A DNA stretch of 53,108 bases, from NCBI RefSeq assembly GCF_001046895.1, contig NZ_CAQI01000037.1, forward strand, positions 1 to 53,108, given 5' to 3'. Every line of letters starts with the position of its first letter. Positions within the stretch are counted from its first letter, which is position 1. The stretch comes from Pseudarthrobacter siccitolerans (GTDB lineage Bacteria; Actinomycetota; Actinomycetes; Actinomycetales; Micrococcaceae). The notes below the pieces were generated by a model. The model did not search any database. It saw only the letters and a list, made by a program, of their open reading frames with translations, and was not told where the DNA came from. This document shows positions 16,872 through 25,520 of the stretch, piece after piece. The translations under genes and the position numbers were made by a program.

Positions 16872-16920
16872 AACCGCCCTTGCGGCAGGCCGTAGAATAG
16901 ATAGGCGAAGATCGCTTCGA

Positions 16921-16939
16921 CGGAGACTGACCGTCTCCG
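16921..16939 (+). other. Small hairpin in the mnmA 5' leader
   Basis: CGGAGAC and GTCTCCG form a 7-bp stem around a 5-base loop, 70 bases upstream of mnmA. TAGAAT at 16893-16898 is a possible -10 for mnmA. The hairpin could affect the leader but has no T-run, so it is not a standard terminator. Confidence 0.3.
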
Positions 16940-17009
16940 CGGCAGCGCCTTCAGCCAGCACGGCACCCAGCACCGGCCACAAGCCGGAACCACCCAACAG
17001 AAAGCAACC

Positions 17010-18140
17010 ATGCGAGTTCTTGCAGCCATGAGCGGCGGCGTTGATTCCGCCGTTGCCGCCGCCCGCGCCGTCGAGGCGGGACACGACGTCGTCGGCGTCC
17101 ACCTGGCGCTGTCCCGCATGCCCGGCACGCTCCGCACCGGAAGCCGCGGCTGCTGCACCATCGAAGACTCCCGCGACGCCTGGCGCGCCTGCGACGTCCT
17201 GGGCATTCCTTACTATGTGTGGGACTTCTCCGAGCGCTTCAAGGAAGACGTCGTCCAGGACTTCATCGACGAATATGCCGCGGGCCGCACACCCAACCCC
17301 TGCATGCGGTGCAATGAACGGATTAAGTTCGCCGCGCTCCTGGAAAAGGCCATTGCACTGGGCTTCGACGCCGTCTGCACAGGGCACTACGCCAAGGTCA
17401 TCGAAGACGCTGACGGCAACCGCGAACTCCACCGCGCCGCCGACTGGGCGAAGGACCAGAGCTACGTCCTGGGCGTCCTGACCCACGAGCAGCTCAAGCA
17501 CTCCATGTTCCCGCTGGCTGATACGCCCTCCAAGGCCGAGGTGCGGGCAGAGGCTGAGCGGCGCGGCCTCTCTGTGGCCAACAAGCCCGACAGCCACGAC
17601 ATCTGCTTCATCCCCGACGGCGACACCGCCGGCTGGCTCGCCGAGAAAATCGACATGGCCACCGGTGACATCGTGGACGAAACCGGCGCGAAAGTGGGGG
17701 AGCACCCCGGTGCCAACGCCTTCACCGTGGGCCAGCGGCGCGGGCTGAAGCTTGGCACGCCGGCCGCCGACGGAAAGCCGCGCTTCGTCCTGGAAATCCG
17801 GCCCAAGGAAAACAAAGTGGTGGTGGGACCGGAGGCGCTGCTCGCGATTGATGAAATCCGCGGCATCAAGGTGTCCTGGGCCGGGCTGCCCATCGGCGAG
17901 GTAGACACAGGCGAGGACTTCGATTGCTACGCGCAGGTCCGTGCACATGGCGACCCCGTTCCCGCGACGGCCCGGATGGAACCCAGCGGATCGGACGGCG
18001 CCGGCCAGCTGGTGGTGACCTTGACCAACCCGCTGCGCGGCGTCGCGCCAGGCCAGACTGTTGTCCTCTACCAGGGCAGCAGGGTCCTGGGCCAGGCGAC
18101 CATCGACGCCGCCCGCTCCCTGCAGCGCGCGGCGCTCTAA
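17010..18140 (+). CDS. mnmA: tRNA-specific 2-thiouridylase MnmA
   Basis: The 376-residue enzyme activates U34 of tRNA-Glu, Gln and Lys with ATP and inserts sulfur. It shows the PP-loop SGGVDS (8-13), the catalytic Cys98 in TPNPCMRCN, the partner Cys199 in [12 protein letters not shown], and the C-terminal beta-barrel with [12 protein letters not shown]. Sulfur probably comes from the upstream desulfurase 138 bases away. Only a weak AGAAAG precedes the ATG. A strong intrinsic terminator follows at 18159-18185. The length is normal for actinobacteria. Confidence 0.95.
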   Translation: MRVLAAMSGGVDSAVAAARAVEAGHDVVGVHLALSRMPGTLRTGSRGCCTIEDSRDAWRACDVLGIPYYVWDFSERFKEDVVQDFIDEYAAGRTPNPCMRCNERIKFAALLEKAIALGFDAVCTGHYAKVIEDADGNRELHRAADWAKDQSYVLGVLTHEQLKHSMFPLADTPSKAEVRAEAERRGLSVANKPDSHDICFIPDGDTAGWLAEKIDMATGDIVDETGAKVGEHPGANAFTVGQRRGLKLGTPAADGKPRFVLEIRPKENKVVVGPEALLAIDEIRGIKVSWAGLPIGEVDTGEDFDCYAQVRAHGDPVPATARMEPSGSDGAGQLVVTLTNPLRGVAPGQTVVLYQGSRVLGQATIDAARSLQRAAL

Positions 18141-18158
18141 GCCAGAAAAAATCCATCA

Positions 18159-18185
18159 CCGCCCCGGTCCTGCCGGGGCGGTTTT
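18159..18185 (+). terminator. Intrinsic terminator after mnmA
   Basis: CCGCCCCGG and CCGGGGCGG form a perfect 9-bp stem with a short loop, followed directly by TTTT. It starts 18 bases after the mnmA stop and separates it from the ABC importer operon. Confidence 0.88.
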
Positions 18186-18231
18186 GTTCGTTGATCCCCC
18201 GACAACTGAGAGCCCCGGATCAATCAGGTAA

Positions 18232-18255
18232 ATTTTGTGTCTCAACTCACAAAAT
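18232..18255. promoter_or_regulatory. Inverted repeat upstream of the peptide ABC operon
   Basis: ATTTTGTG (18232-18239) and CACAAAAT (18248-18255) form a perfect 8-bp inverted repeat with an 8-base spacer, about 120 bases before the binding-protein gene. It is AT-rich, lacks a T-run on either side and looks like a repressor site. TTGACT at 18271-18276 nearby might be a -35, though no convincing -10 follows. No regulator gene adjoins. Confidence 0.45.
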
Positions 18256-18375
18256 GGTCCGCCCTGAGGGTTGACTCTCTGATTGAATTTAGGCATCAGC
18301 ACAGCGTTCCCGCCTGGCCCCAGGTATCCACACAAAGGCAGGCGGGCGCGAACTCATCGAACAGAAAGTTCACAG

Positions 18376-20007
18376 ATGACCAAGAGCATCAAAGCACTGC
18401 ACGGCGCTATCGCGCTGGCAGGCATTTCCGCGCTCGCACTGACAGCCTGCACGGGCCCCTCAGGCGGTGGCGGAACCTCAACCGGCGACGCGGCGGGCGG
18501 CGCCATCACCTTCGGAACGACTGACAAAGTGGTCACCCTCGATCCGGCCGGCTCCTACGACGCCGGTTCCTTCCTGGTGATGAACCAGGTGTACCCGTTC
18601 CTGCTCAATGCCAAGCCCGGAAGTGCGGACGCATCACCGGACATCGCGGAATCCGCTTCCTTCACGGCTCCCACCGAGTACACCGTCAAGCTCAAGCCCG
18701 GCCTGAAATTCGCCAACGGACACGCCCTCACGTCCTCGGACGTTAAGTTCTCGATCGACCGCGTGGTCAAGATCGCCGACCCCAATGGTCCCTCCTCGCT
18801 GTTCGCGAACCTGGAGTCGGTGGAGGCAACGGACGATTCCACCGTTGTCTTCAACCTCAAGGCCGCCAACGACCAGGTCTTCCCCGGAGTCCTTGCCTCC
18901 AACTGCGGCCCGATCGTGGACGAAGAAGTGTTCCCCGCCGACAAGGTCATGTCGGACGACGACATCGTCAAGGGCAAACCGTTCGCCGGGCCCTACAGCA
19001 TTGAAAGCTACAAAAAGAACGAACTCGTCAGCCTCAAGCCCAACCCGGACTACCAGGGCCTGCTGGGCAAGCCGGCCAACGACGGTGCCAACATCAAGTA
19101 CTACGCCGATGCCAACAACCTGAAGCTCGATGTCCAGCAGGGCAACATCGACGTTGCCGGCCGGTCGCTGACGGCCACCGACGTGGCGGACCTTGAGAAG
19201 GACTCCAAGGTCAAGGTCCACAAGGGGCCGGGCGGGGAACTGCGCTACATCGTCTTCAACTTCGACACCATGCCTTTTGGCGCCAAGACGCCCGAGGCTG
19301 ATCCCGCCAAGGCCCTGGCCGTCCGCCAGGCGATGGCCAACATTGTTGACCGCGATGCCATCGCCACCCAGGTCTACAAGGGAACGTACCTTCCCGCGTA
19401 CTCGGTGGTTCCTGATGGCTTCCTGGGGGCGGAGCAGCCGCTCAAGGACCTGTACGGCGAGGGCGGCAAGCCTAGCCTGGACAAGGCCAAGAAGGTCTTT
19501 GCCGACGCCGGTGTGACGGCTCCGGTCAACCTCAAGCTCCAGTACAACCCCGACCACTACGGCAGCTCGTCCGGCGACGAATACGCCATGATCAAGGAAC
19601 AGCTGGAGAAATCCGGGCTGTTCACCGTGGACCTGCAGTCCACCGAATGGGTGACCTACTCCAAGGACCGCACCGCGGATGCCTACCCGGTGTACCAGCT
19701 GGGCTGGTTCCCGGACTATTCCGATCCGGACAACTACCTCACTCCGTTCTTCGTGCCCAACAACTTCCTGAAGAACCACTACGACAATCCCAACGTGGCG
19801 TCGCTGATCCAGAAGCAGCTGACCACAGTGGATAAGGACGAACGCGTGAAGATCCTGGGCGAGACGCAGGAAGCCGTGGCCAAGGACCTCTCGACGCTGC
19901 CGCTCCTGCAGGGTGCGCAGGTCCTGGTGGCCGGGGCAGACGTGAAGGGTGTGGAGACAACCTTGGACGCGTCCTTCAAGACCCGTCTGGGTGTTATCTC
20001 CAAGTAG
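18376..20007 (+). CDS. ABC transporter family-5 substrate-binding lipoprotein
   Basis: I place the start at ATG 18376, giving a proper lipoprotein signal peptide: MTKSIKALHG, a hydrophobic core, then lipobox LTAC with Cys25. The 543-residue mature-type protein has family-5 (DppA/OppA-like) features, including an N-terminal FGTTDKVVTLDPAGSYDAGSF region and the YPVYQLGWFPDYSDPDNYL stretch near the C-terminus that shapes the ligand pocket. It should deliver peptides or similar solutes to the permeases downstream. An 8-bp hairpin (18309-18316 with 18339-18346) lies in the leader. A second hairpin after the stop may leave this gene more strongly expressed than the rest of the operon. The actual ligand is unknown. 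Confidence 0.92.
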   Translation: MTKSIKALHGAIALAGISALALTACTGPSGGGGTSTGDAAGGAITFGTTDKVVTLDPAGSYDAGSFLVMNQVYPFLLNAKPGSADASPDIAESASFTAPTEYTVKLKPGLKFANGHALTSSDVKFSIDRVVKIADPNGPSSLFANLESVEATDDSTVVFNLKAANDQVFPGVLASNCGPIVDEEVFPADKVMSDDDIVKGKPFAGPYSIESYKKNELVSLKPNPDYQGLLGKPANDGANIKYYADANNLKLDVQQGNIDVAGRSLTATDVADLEKDSKVKVHKGPGGELRYIVFNFDTMPFGAKTPEADPAKALAVRQAMANIVDRDAIATQVYKGTYLPAYSVVPDGFLGAEQPLKDLYGEGGKPSLDKAKKVFADAGVTAPVNLKLQYNPDHYGSSSGDEYAMIKEQLEKSGLFTVDLQSTEWVTYSKDRTADAYPVYQLGWFPDYSDPDNYLTPFFVPNNFLKNHYDNPNVASLIQKQLTTVDKDERVKILGETQEAVAKDLSTLPLLQGAQVLVAGADVKGVETTLDASFKTRLGVISK

Positions 20008-20037
20008 CCCCCACATCAACCGGCCCTGGCGGCGGCA

Positions 20038-20066
20038 GAGGCGGGACGCCATGTGCGTCCCGCCTC
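20038..20066 (+). terminator. Intra-operon hairpin after the binding-protein gene
   Basis: GAGGCGGGACGC and GCGTCCCGCCTC form a perfect 12-bp stem with a 5-base loop, and GGCA/TGCC lengthens it after a small bulge. No T-run follows. It probably attenuates transcription or protects the 3' end, giving more binding protein than membrane components, a common arrangement in ABC importers. Confidence 0.55.
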
Positions 20067-20130
20067 GTTGCCGGCTATCGGCCAGCATCGGGGGACAGCT
20101 GGCCTGGGGCACCAAAATTTTAGGTAATCC

Positions 20131-21222
20131 ATGACCACTTTGATTGAAACACCGCCCGCGGATGCGGACGGATTGCTGCCGGCCAAAAAGAAATCCTCCG
20201 GCGGAGGGCTCGGCCAATATATCCTTATCCGGTTCCTCCTGATCTTTCCCACGATTTTCATCCTGGTCACCATGGTGTTTTTCCTGATGCGGATCACCGG
20301 GGATCCGATTACGGCGGCCATGGGCGGGCGCCTCCCGCCGGAGCAGCTGCAGGAGCGGATCCATGCGGCCGGCTATGACAGGCCCCTCTTTGTGCAGTAC
20401 CTCGAATACCTCGGCCAGCTGGCCACCGGGAACTTCGGCACCACGCTCTCGGATAACCGCAGGGTGACCGAGATGCTCACCACCTACGGCTCGGCCACCC
20501 TGGAACTCAGCATCAACGCACTGATAGTGGCGCTGCTCGTCGGGATACCCCTGGGCATGCTGGCGGCCCACCGCCGGGACCACCTTCCCGACGCCGTCCT
20601 GCGGATCTTCGCCATCCTCTGCTACGCCACCCCCGTGTTCTTCGCGGGCCTGCTGCTCAAGCTGACGTTCTCGGTGTGGCTCGGCTGGCTGCCCGTTGCC
20701 GGCAGGGCGAAAACCTCCAGCGAATTGGCGCTGACCTCACTGCAGGCGCCCACCGGAATCTATTGGCTGGATGCCCTCCGCAGCGGAAACATGGCAGCCC
20801 TCGGCGACGTCATGGCCCACGCCGTCCTGCCCGCCGTTGCGCTGGGGCTCCTGACGGCAGGCATTTTCCTGCGCCTCGTCCGGACCAACGTCATCGGCAC
20901 CCTGGGCAGGGACTACGTGGAGGCGGGCCGGTCCCGCGGCGTGAGTGAGTTCCGGCTGGTGACCAAACACGCCTACAAGCCGGCGCTGATCCCCATCATT
21001 ACCGTCATGGGCCTGCAGATCGCCGTGATGCTCGGCGGTGCGGTGTTGACGGAGAAGACCTTCGAATGGAAGGGGCTGGGGTTCCAGCTGGCCACGTATC
21101 TCACTGCCCGGGACTTCGTGGCTGTCCAGGGCATCGTGGTGCTCCTGGCGGTCATCGTTGCCATGACCAACTTCATCGTGGACATCATTGCCGCGCTGAT
21201 CGATCCCCGCGTGAGGTACTGA
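20131..21222 (+). CDS. ABC transporter permease, DppB/OppB type
   Basis: The 363-residue protein has an unusually long cytoplasmic N-terminus (about 30 residues), then six predicted membrane helices. The coupling EAA loop is YVEAGRSRGVSEFRLVTKHA, the site where the ATPase docks. The periplasmic stretch ITGDPITAAMGGRLPPEQLQ is typical of the first permease of dipeptide/oligopeptide importers. The next permease gene starts two bases after the stop. No other function is likely. Confidence 0.93.
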   Translation: MTTLIETPPADADGLLPAKKKSSGGGLGQYILIRFLLIFPTIFILVTMVFFLMRITGDPITAAMGGRLPPEQLQERIHAAGYDRPLFVQYLEYLGQLATGNFGTTLSDNRRVTEMLTTYGSATLELSINALIVALLVGIPLGMLAAHRRDHLPDAVLRIFAILCYATPVFFAGLLLKLTFSVWLGWLPVAGRAKTSSELALTSLQAPTGIYWLDALRSGNMAALGDVMAHAVLPAVALGLLTAGIFLRLVRTNVIGTLGRDYVEAGRSRGVSEFRLVTKHAYKPALIPIITVMGLQIAVMLGGAVLTEKTFEWKGLGFQLATYLTARDFVAVQGIVVLLAVIVAMTNFIVDIIAALIDPRVRY

Positions 21223-21224
21223 CC

Positions 21225-22241
21225 ATGAGCACTCCTGATGTTCCCGCGCCCGTGGCCAATCCGCGCGCACCGTTCTTCCGCCGTCTGCCGGTGGTCTCGC
21301 ATTTCAACAAAAGCGTTGGCCTGCAGCGGGGGATGCTGGTCATTGGACTGATCCTGACCGGCCTGTTCCTGCTGACTTCCCTCCTTGCCCCGTTGATCGC
21401 GCCGTACGGCTTCGCCCAGCTCTCTGATGCGGACGGCAGCTTCCCCACGCAGCAGCCGCCCGGCGGGAAACACCTGCTGGGTACCACCGTGGGTGGTTAC
21501 GACGTTCTATCCCGCGTGATCTGGGGGACGCAGACGGCCTTGCTGGTCATTGTGGTGGCCGTTGTCCTGTCCATCTTCGCGGGCGTTATCCTCGGCCTGG
21601 TGAGCGGTTACCTGGGCGGGTGGCTGGACCGGGTGCTGGTGGTGGTTGCGGATGCCATCTATGCGTTCCCCTCTTTGCTCGTGGCCATCGTGATGGCCAT
21701 TGTCATCAGCGGCGGCCAGTCAAGCCTCCTGGGCGGCATCATGGCAGCGGCCGTGTCCATCACGGTGGTCTTCATCCCGCAGTATTTCCGGGTGATCCGG
21801 GCCGAAACCATCCGGCTCAAAGCTGAACCCTTTGTGGAATCGGCAAAGGTGGTGGGTGCCTCCGACTTCCGCATCATCACCCGGCACATCTACCGGAACG
21901 CCACCAGGACGCTGCCGCTGATCTTTACGCTCAACGCGTCCGAAGCCATCCTCACCCTCGCCGCACTGGGCTTTCTGGGATTCGGCATCGAACCGAGCTC
22001 CGCCGCCGAATGGGGCTTCGACCTCAACAAGGCCCTTGCGGACACCACCTCAGGGATCTGGTGGACCGGGTTGTTCCCCGGCCTGGCGATCGTGTGGACG
22101 GTCCTCGGGCTCACCCTGGTGGGCGAGAGCATCAACGACCTGAACGATCCGCGGCTCCGCGGCCGCAAACGCGCCGGCGGCGGCAGCGCCCCGGCTCCCG
22201 CGGGCACAGCGGCCATCGAAGCAGAAGTGAGGAATTCGTGA
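21225..22241 (+). CDS. ABC transporter permease, DppC/OppC type
   Basis: ATG 21225 gives 338 residues; it begins two bases after the preceding stop. The N-terminal OppC-like segment (about 25-60) leads to a PPGGKHLLGTTVGGYDVLSR motif and a five- to six-helix core with EAA loop FVESAKVVGASDFRIITRHI. It pairs with the DppB-type subunit to form the channel. Its stop overlaps the GTG start of the ATPase gene (GTGA), so translation is coupled. The frame stays open upstream to 21066, but that region belongs to the first permease. Confidence 0.93.
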   Translation: MSTPDVPAPVANPRAPFFRRLPVVSHFNKSVGLQRGMLVIGLILTGLFLLTSLLAPLIAPYGFAQLSDADGSFPTQQPPGGKHLLGTTVGGYDVLSRVIWGTQTALLVIVVAVVLSIFAGVILGLVSGYLGGWLDRVLVVVADAIYAFPSLLVAIVMAIVISGGQSSLLGGIMAAAVSITVVFIPQYFRVIRAETIRLKAEPFVESAKVVGASDFRIITRHIYRNATRTLPLIFTLNASEAILTLAALGFLGFGIEPSSAAEWGFDLNKALADTTSGIWWTGLFPGLAIVWTVLGLTLVGESINDLNDPRLRGRKRAGGGSAPAPAGTAAIEAEVRNS

Positions 22242-23953
22242 GCGTCAACAGCAACCCGTCGCCGGACCAGCAGGCCGGCGCCGGCCATCCCGTCCTCGAC
22301 ATCGACCACCTTAAGGTCACGTTCGCCACCGACGCCGGCGATGTCCATGCGGTCAAGGACGTCAGCCTCGAGGTCAGGAAAGGCGAAGTACTGGCGATTG
22401 TGGGGGAGTCGGGCTCCGGCAAAACGGTCACCGCGAAAACCATCCTGGGCCTGCTTCCCGAGACCGCCATCAGCTCCGGGACCGTACTGATTAATGGGGC
22501 CAACGTGATCAGCGTCAGTGCGGCGCGGCTGCGCCAGATCCGGGGCCGCGACGTTGCCATGGTGTTCCAGGAGCCGTCCACCGCATTGAATCCGGTGTTC
22601 ACCGTGGGCTGGCAGATCGCCGAAGGCATCAGGGCCCATGCGGGCAGCGGCGGCGGAAAAAGGGTATCTGCCAGGGATGCGAAGGCCCGCGCCATCGAAG
22701 CCCTGCGCAAAGTGGGCATCCCCGATCCCGAACACCGCGTCAATTACTACCCCCACCAGTTCTCCGGCGGCCAGAAGCAGCGGGTGGTCATCGCGGCGGC
22801 ATTGGCACTGAATCCGGGCCTGATCGTCGCGGACGAACCCACCACCGCCCTGGATGTCACGGTCCAGGCTGAGATCCTGGAGCTGCTCCGGGACCTCCGC
22901 GACAAATACGGCACATCCATAGTGCTCATCACGCACAACATGGGGGTGGTGGCGGACCTCGCCGACCGTGTGGTGGTGATGTACCAGGGGGACGTGGTTG
23001 AGGAAGCACCGGCCCGGACGCTGTTTGCCGAACCGCGTCAGGACTACACGCGCAAGCTCCTCGCCGCGGTGCCGCACCTGGGGCACAATTCAGCCTCTGA
23101 GGGCCTGACCCGCCGGGCCCACCAGGAGGAGGAAATCCTGGTTGAAGCCAACAACCTGACCATCGAATACCCGGGCAGGCTGGGAACTCCCGCGTACAAG
23201 GCCGTGGACCGTGTCAGTTTCACCCTGTCCCGGGGCGAGGTTTTCGGGCTCGTGGGGGAATCCGGCTCCGGGAAGACCACCATCGGCCGGGCCATCGCGG
23301 GGCTGAACAGGACCACGGGCGGCAGCCTCAAAGTGCTGGGGTACGAGATGCTCAACCTCCGGGAGCGGACCTTCAAGCCGCTGCGGAAGGACATCGGCTT
23401 TGTGTTCCAGGACCCTGCCGCCTCCTTCAACCCGCAACTGACCATCGGGGACTGCATCGCCGAACCCATGGTGATCCACACCAGGCCGAGCCCGGCGCAG
23501 GCGCGCAAACGCGTTGGTGAGCTGCTCGAGGCAGTCCAGCTGCCGGCGTCGTACGCAGGACGCTACCCGCACGAACTCTCCGGCGGGCAGCGCCAGCGGG
23601 CCTCGCTGGCACGGGCCCTGAGCCTGAACCCGCGCCTGCTGATAGCTGACGAGCCGACGTCGGCCCTGGACGTCTCAGTGCAGGCGAAGGTCCTGGAGCT
23701 GTTCAGGGACATCCAGCAGGAGTTCGGGTTCGCCTGCCTGTTCATCAGCCACGACCTGGCGGTTGTGGACATCCTGTCCCAGTGGGTGGGCGTGCTGTAC
23801 AAGGGCAGGCTGGTGGAACAGGGCATCGGCAGCCAGGTGATGGGTAATCCGCAGCACGACTACACCCGGCGGCTCATCGCTTCCCTGCCGGTACCCGATC
23901 CGCAGGAACAGGCGAGGCGGCGGGAAGAAAACCGGGCGTTGCTGGGTATCTGA
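22238..23953 (+). CDS. Peptide ABC importer ATPase with two nucleotide-binding domains
   Basis: The 571-residue protein fuses the two ATPases that are separate (DppD and DppF) in many bacteria. The first domain has Walker A GESGSGKT, signature FSGGQKQRVVIAAAL and Walker B LIVADEPTTALDV. The second has GESGSGKTTIGRAI, LSGGQRQRASLARAL and LLIADEPTSALDV. Both look catalytically complete, and each ends with the family's CxxC-less C-terminal extension. GTG 22238 overlaps the upstream stop. A strong stem-loop follows at 23972-24002. It should energise the importer encoded by the three preceding genes. Confidence 0.94.
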   Translation: MSVNSNPSPDQQAGAGHPVLDIDHLKVTFATDAGDVHAVKDVSLEVRKGEVLAIVGESGSGKTVTAKTILGLLPETAISSGTVLINGANVISVSAARLRQIRGRDVAMVFQEPSTALNPVFTVGWQIAEGIRAHAGSGGGKRVSARDAKARAIEALRKVGIPDPEHRVNYYPHQFSGGQKQRVVIAAALALNPGLIVADEPTTALDVTVQAEILELLRDLRDKYGTSIVLITHNMGVVADLADRVVVMYQGDVVEEAPARTLFAEPRQDYTRKLLAAVPHLGHNSASEGLTRRAHQEEEILVEANNLTIEYPGRLGTPAYKAVDRVSFTLSRGEVFGLVGESGSGKTTIGRAIAGLNRTTGGSLKVLGYEMLNLRERTFKPLRKDIGFVFQDPAASFNPQLTIGDCIAEPMVIHTRPSPAQARKRVGELLEAVQLPASYAGRYPHELSGGQRQRASLARALSLNPRLLIADEPTSALDVSVQAKVLELFRDIQQEFGFACLFISHDLAVVDILSQWVGVLYKGRLVEQGIGSQVMGNPQHDYTRRLIASLPVPDPQEQARRREENRALLGI

Positions 23954-23971
23954 GAACTTCTTGTCTCTGAA

Positions 23972-24002
23972 CGCCGGTGCCGGCACAATGCCGGCACCGG
24001 CG
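23972..24002 (+). terminator. Stem-loop ending the peptide ABC operon
   Basis: CGCCGGTGCCGGCA and TGCCGGCACCGGCG form a perfect 14-bp stem with a 3-base loop, 18 bases after the ATPase stop. There is no T-run, as is common for actinobacterial hairpin terminators. Confidence 0.65.
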
Positions 24003-24012
24003 CTTAACACCC

Positions 24013-24040
24013 GGTTGATTCCTTCGGCTGCCCATAGACT
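24013..24040 (+). promoter_or_regulatory. Leaderless-type promoter of the chorismate mutase gene
   Basis: TAGACT at 24035-24040 is followed by six bases and the ATG at 24047, and no Shine-Dalgarno sequence is present. GGTTGA at 24013-24018 with 16-base spacing, or the overlapping TTGATT with 14, could serve as a weak -35. Confidence 0.45.
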
Positions 24041-24046
24041 TGAACC

Positions 24047-24454
24047 ATGACGCAGCACAACCTCCACGCTCCCGACTCCGATGACTACGATCCCTCAGCC
24101 AGCTCCCTGGCCGGCCAGGTGGACAAGTCGGTGATGGCTGAACTGCTGTCCATCCGTTCCAGCATCGACAACATCGACGCCACGCTGGTGTACCTCCTTG
24201 CCGAGCGCTTCAAGGCAACCCAGAAGGTGGGTTTCCTCAAAGCCGCCCACCGGCTCCCCGCCGGGGACCCCGGCCGGGAAGCGGCACAGATCGCCCGGCT
24301 CCGCAGGCTGGCCGAAGACGCACACCTGGACCCCGCGTTCGCGGAAAAGTTCCTGAACTTCATCATCGGTGAGGTCATCCGGCATCATGAAGCGATCGCC
24401 GAAGACCACGAGGCCGCCTCCGGACAGCACCCGCAGGCATCAGCACTCGCGTGA
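24047..24454 (+). CDS. Chorismate mutase, AroQ class
   Basis: The 135-residue protein is an all-helical AroQ-type chorismate mutase that converts chorismate to prephenate for Phe/Tyr synthesis. The helical core holds ELLSIRSSIDNIDATLVYLL and ERFKATQKVGFLKAAHRLP, with the Arg and Lys residues that grip the two carboxylates, and GREAAQIARLRRLAEDAHLD. The first 30 residues look disordered. There is no signal peptide, so it is cytoplasmic. Its stop overlaps the next gene's GTG (GTGA), implying coupled translation with the MetE-like gene. The Arg/Lys pattern supports activity. Confidence 0.9.
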   Translation: MTQHNLHAPDSDDYDPSASSLAGQVDKSVMAELLSIRSSIDNIDATLVYLLAERFKATQKVGFLKAAHRLPAGDPGREAAQIARLRRLAEDAHLDPAFAEKFLNFIIGEVIRHHEAIAEDHEAASGQHPQASALA

Positions 24455-25518
24455 CGGAGCAACGGCACGACGCCGGTTCCAGGCCCGCTGAGGTTCCGGC
24501 ACCGCCGCGGGAGGTAACTGCCACCGGCCTCGGCTCCTGGCCCGGGGAGGACCCGGTGGAAGCGGCCAAGATCATCCGCGGTGAGCTGGGCAGCCCGCAC
24601 CTGCCGTTCCTTGCCGAACTGCCGGACCGGGGCGTCGGTTCAGACGCACTGGGACGGACGGCCACCCTGCTGGAAGAACTCGCCGTCGACGTCCAGCCCT
24701 ACGGTTGGCGCCTCGTGGACCGGCCCGGCAAGGACTTCCGGCGGGCCGCCTCCGCGCTTGCCACTGATATCAACGTCCTCGCCGATGTTGCCGGTACCGA
24801 GGACAGGCCGGCTGCCGAGATCAAAGTGCAGCTGGTAGGGCCGCTCAGCCTGGCGGCCGGCCTTCACCTGCACAACGGCGAGCGCGCCCTGATCGACTAT
24901 GGTGCCCGGCGGGACCTTGCCGCCTCGCTTGCGGCCGGCGTGGGCCGGCACCTTTCCCGGGTGGCGGCGGCCGTTCCCGGAGCCCGGCTGGTGGTCCAGA
25001 TCGATGAGCCTGATATCGCAGCCTTGCTGGCCGGCACCATCCCGACCTCGAGCGGCTACCGCACCCTGCGGGCAGTCCCGTCCTCCGAAGCACGCGAATC
25101 CTGGCGTGTGGTGCTGGACGCGTTACGGGCGGCGGGCGCTGCGGAAATCGTGATCTCCGTTCCCGAGATCGAGGCGCCGTTCGAGCAGATCCTGGCCGCC
25201 GGAGCGGACGGTATTGCTGTTCCGCTGCGGGCGTTGACTTCCCGCCAGTGGGAGCAACTGGCGGGAGCCGCGGAAGCAGGCAAGCGGCTGTGGATTGGTG
25301 CCCTGAACGTGGCAGGGGAGTCCCTGCCCCGGGCGGCCGACTGCGTTGACGCAGTGTGGCGCCCGTGGCGGCAGCTGGGCCTGTCCCCTGAAGGGATCAG
25401 CACCATCCGGCTCACCCCCTCGTCGGGACTTGCTGGCCGCACCCCGGCACAAGCCACAGCGATCCTCGGCCGGCTTACCCAGGTTGCGGACGGTCTGAAT
25501 CAGCTGGCGCAGGGCTAG
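24451..25518 (+). CDS. MetE-like (UROD/MetE superfamily) protein without zinc ligands
   Basis: The 355-residue protein matches the C-terminal barrel of cobalamin-independent methionine synthase: TGLGSWPGEDP at the start, VQLVGPLSLAAGLHL, VVQIDEPDIAALL and IRLTPSSGLAGR. In MetE the zinc is held by a His-x-Cys pair and a later Cys. Here the aligned stretch reads ISVPEIEAPFEQILAAGADG, with no His or Cys, and only one Cys exists in the whole protein (ADCVDAVW). It is therefore unlikely to make methionine. Mycobacterial Rv3015c, near ligA, is the homolog I recall. It overlaps the chorismate mutase gene and lies tail-to-tail, two bases away, with the next gene. The function is unknown. Confidence 0.7.
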   Translation: MTEQRHDAGSRPAEVPAPPREVTATGLGSWPGEDPVEAAKIIRGELGSPHLPFLAELPDRGVGSDALGRTATLLEELAVDVQPYGWRLVDRPGKDFRRAASALATDINVLADVAGTEDRPAAEIKVQLVGPLSLAAGLHLHNGERALIDYGARRDLAASLAAGVGRHLSRVAAAVPGARLVVQIDEPDIAALLAGTIPTSSGYRTLRAVPSSEARESWRVVLDALRAAGAAEIVISVPEIEAPFEQILAAGADGIAVPLRALTSRQWEQLAGAAEAGKRLWIGALNVAGESLPRAADCVDAVWRPWRQLGLSPEGISTIRLTPSSGLAGRTPAQATAILGRLTQVADGLNQLAQG

Positions 25519-25520
25519 GG

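Noticed and set aside
16203..17948. A 581-codon open frame antisense to the cysteine desulfurase and mnmA genes
   Set aside because: It follows from GC-rich codon bias on the opposite strand, has no ribosome site or recognisable domain, and covers two well-supported genes.
18256..18375. Possible riboswitch upstream of the binding-protein gene
   Set aside because: Only one simple 8-bp hairpin with a 22-base loop is visible; no conserved aptamer motif was recognised.
18634..20583. A 649-codon open frame antisense to the binding-protein gene
   Set aside because: The composition is typical of a shadow frame, and the sense gene has a full lipoprotein signal and family motifs.
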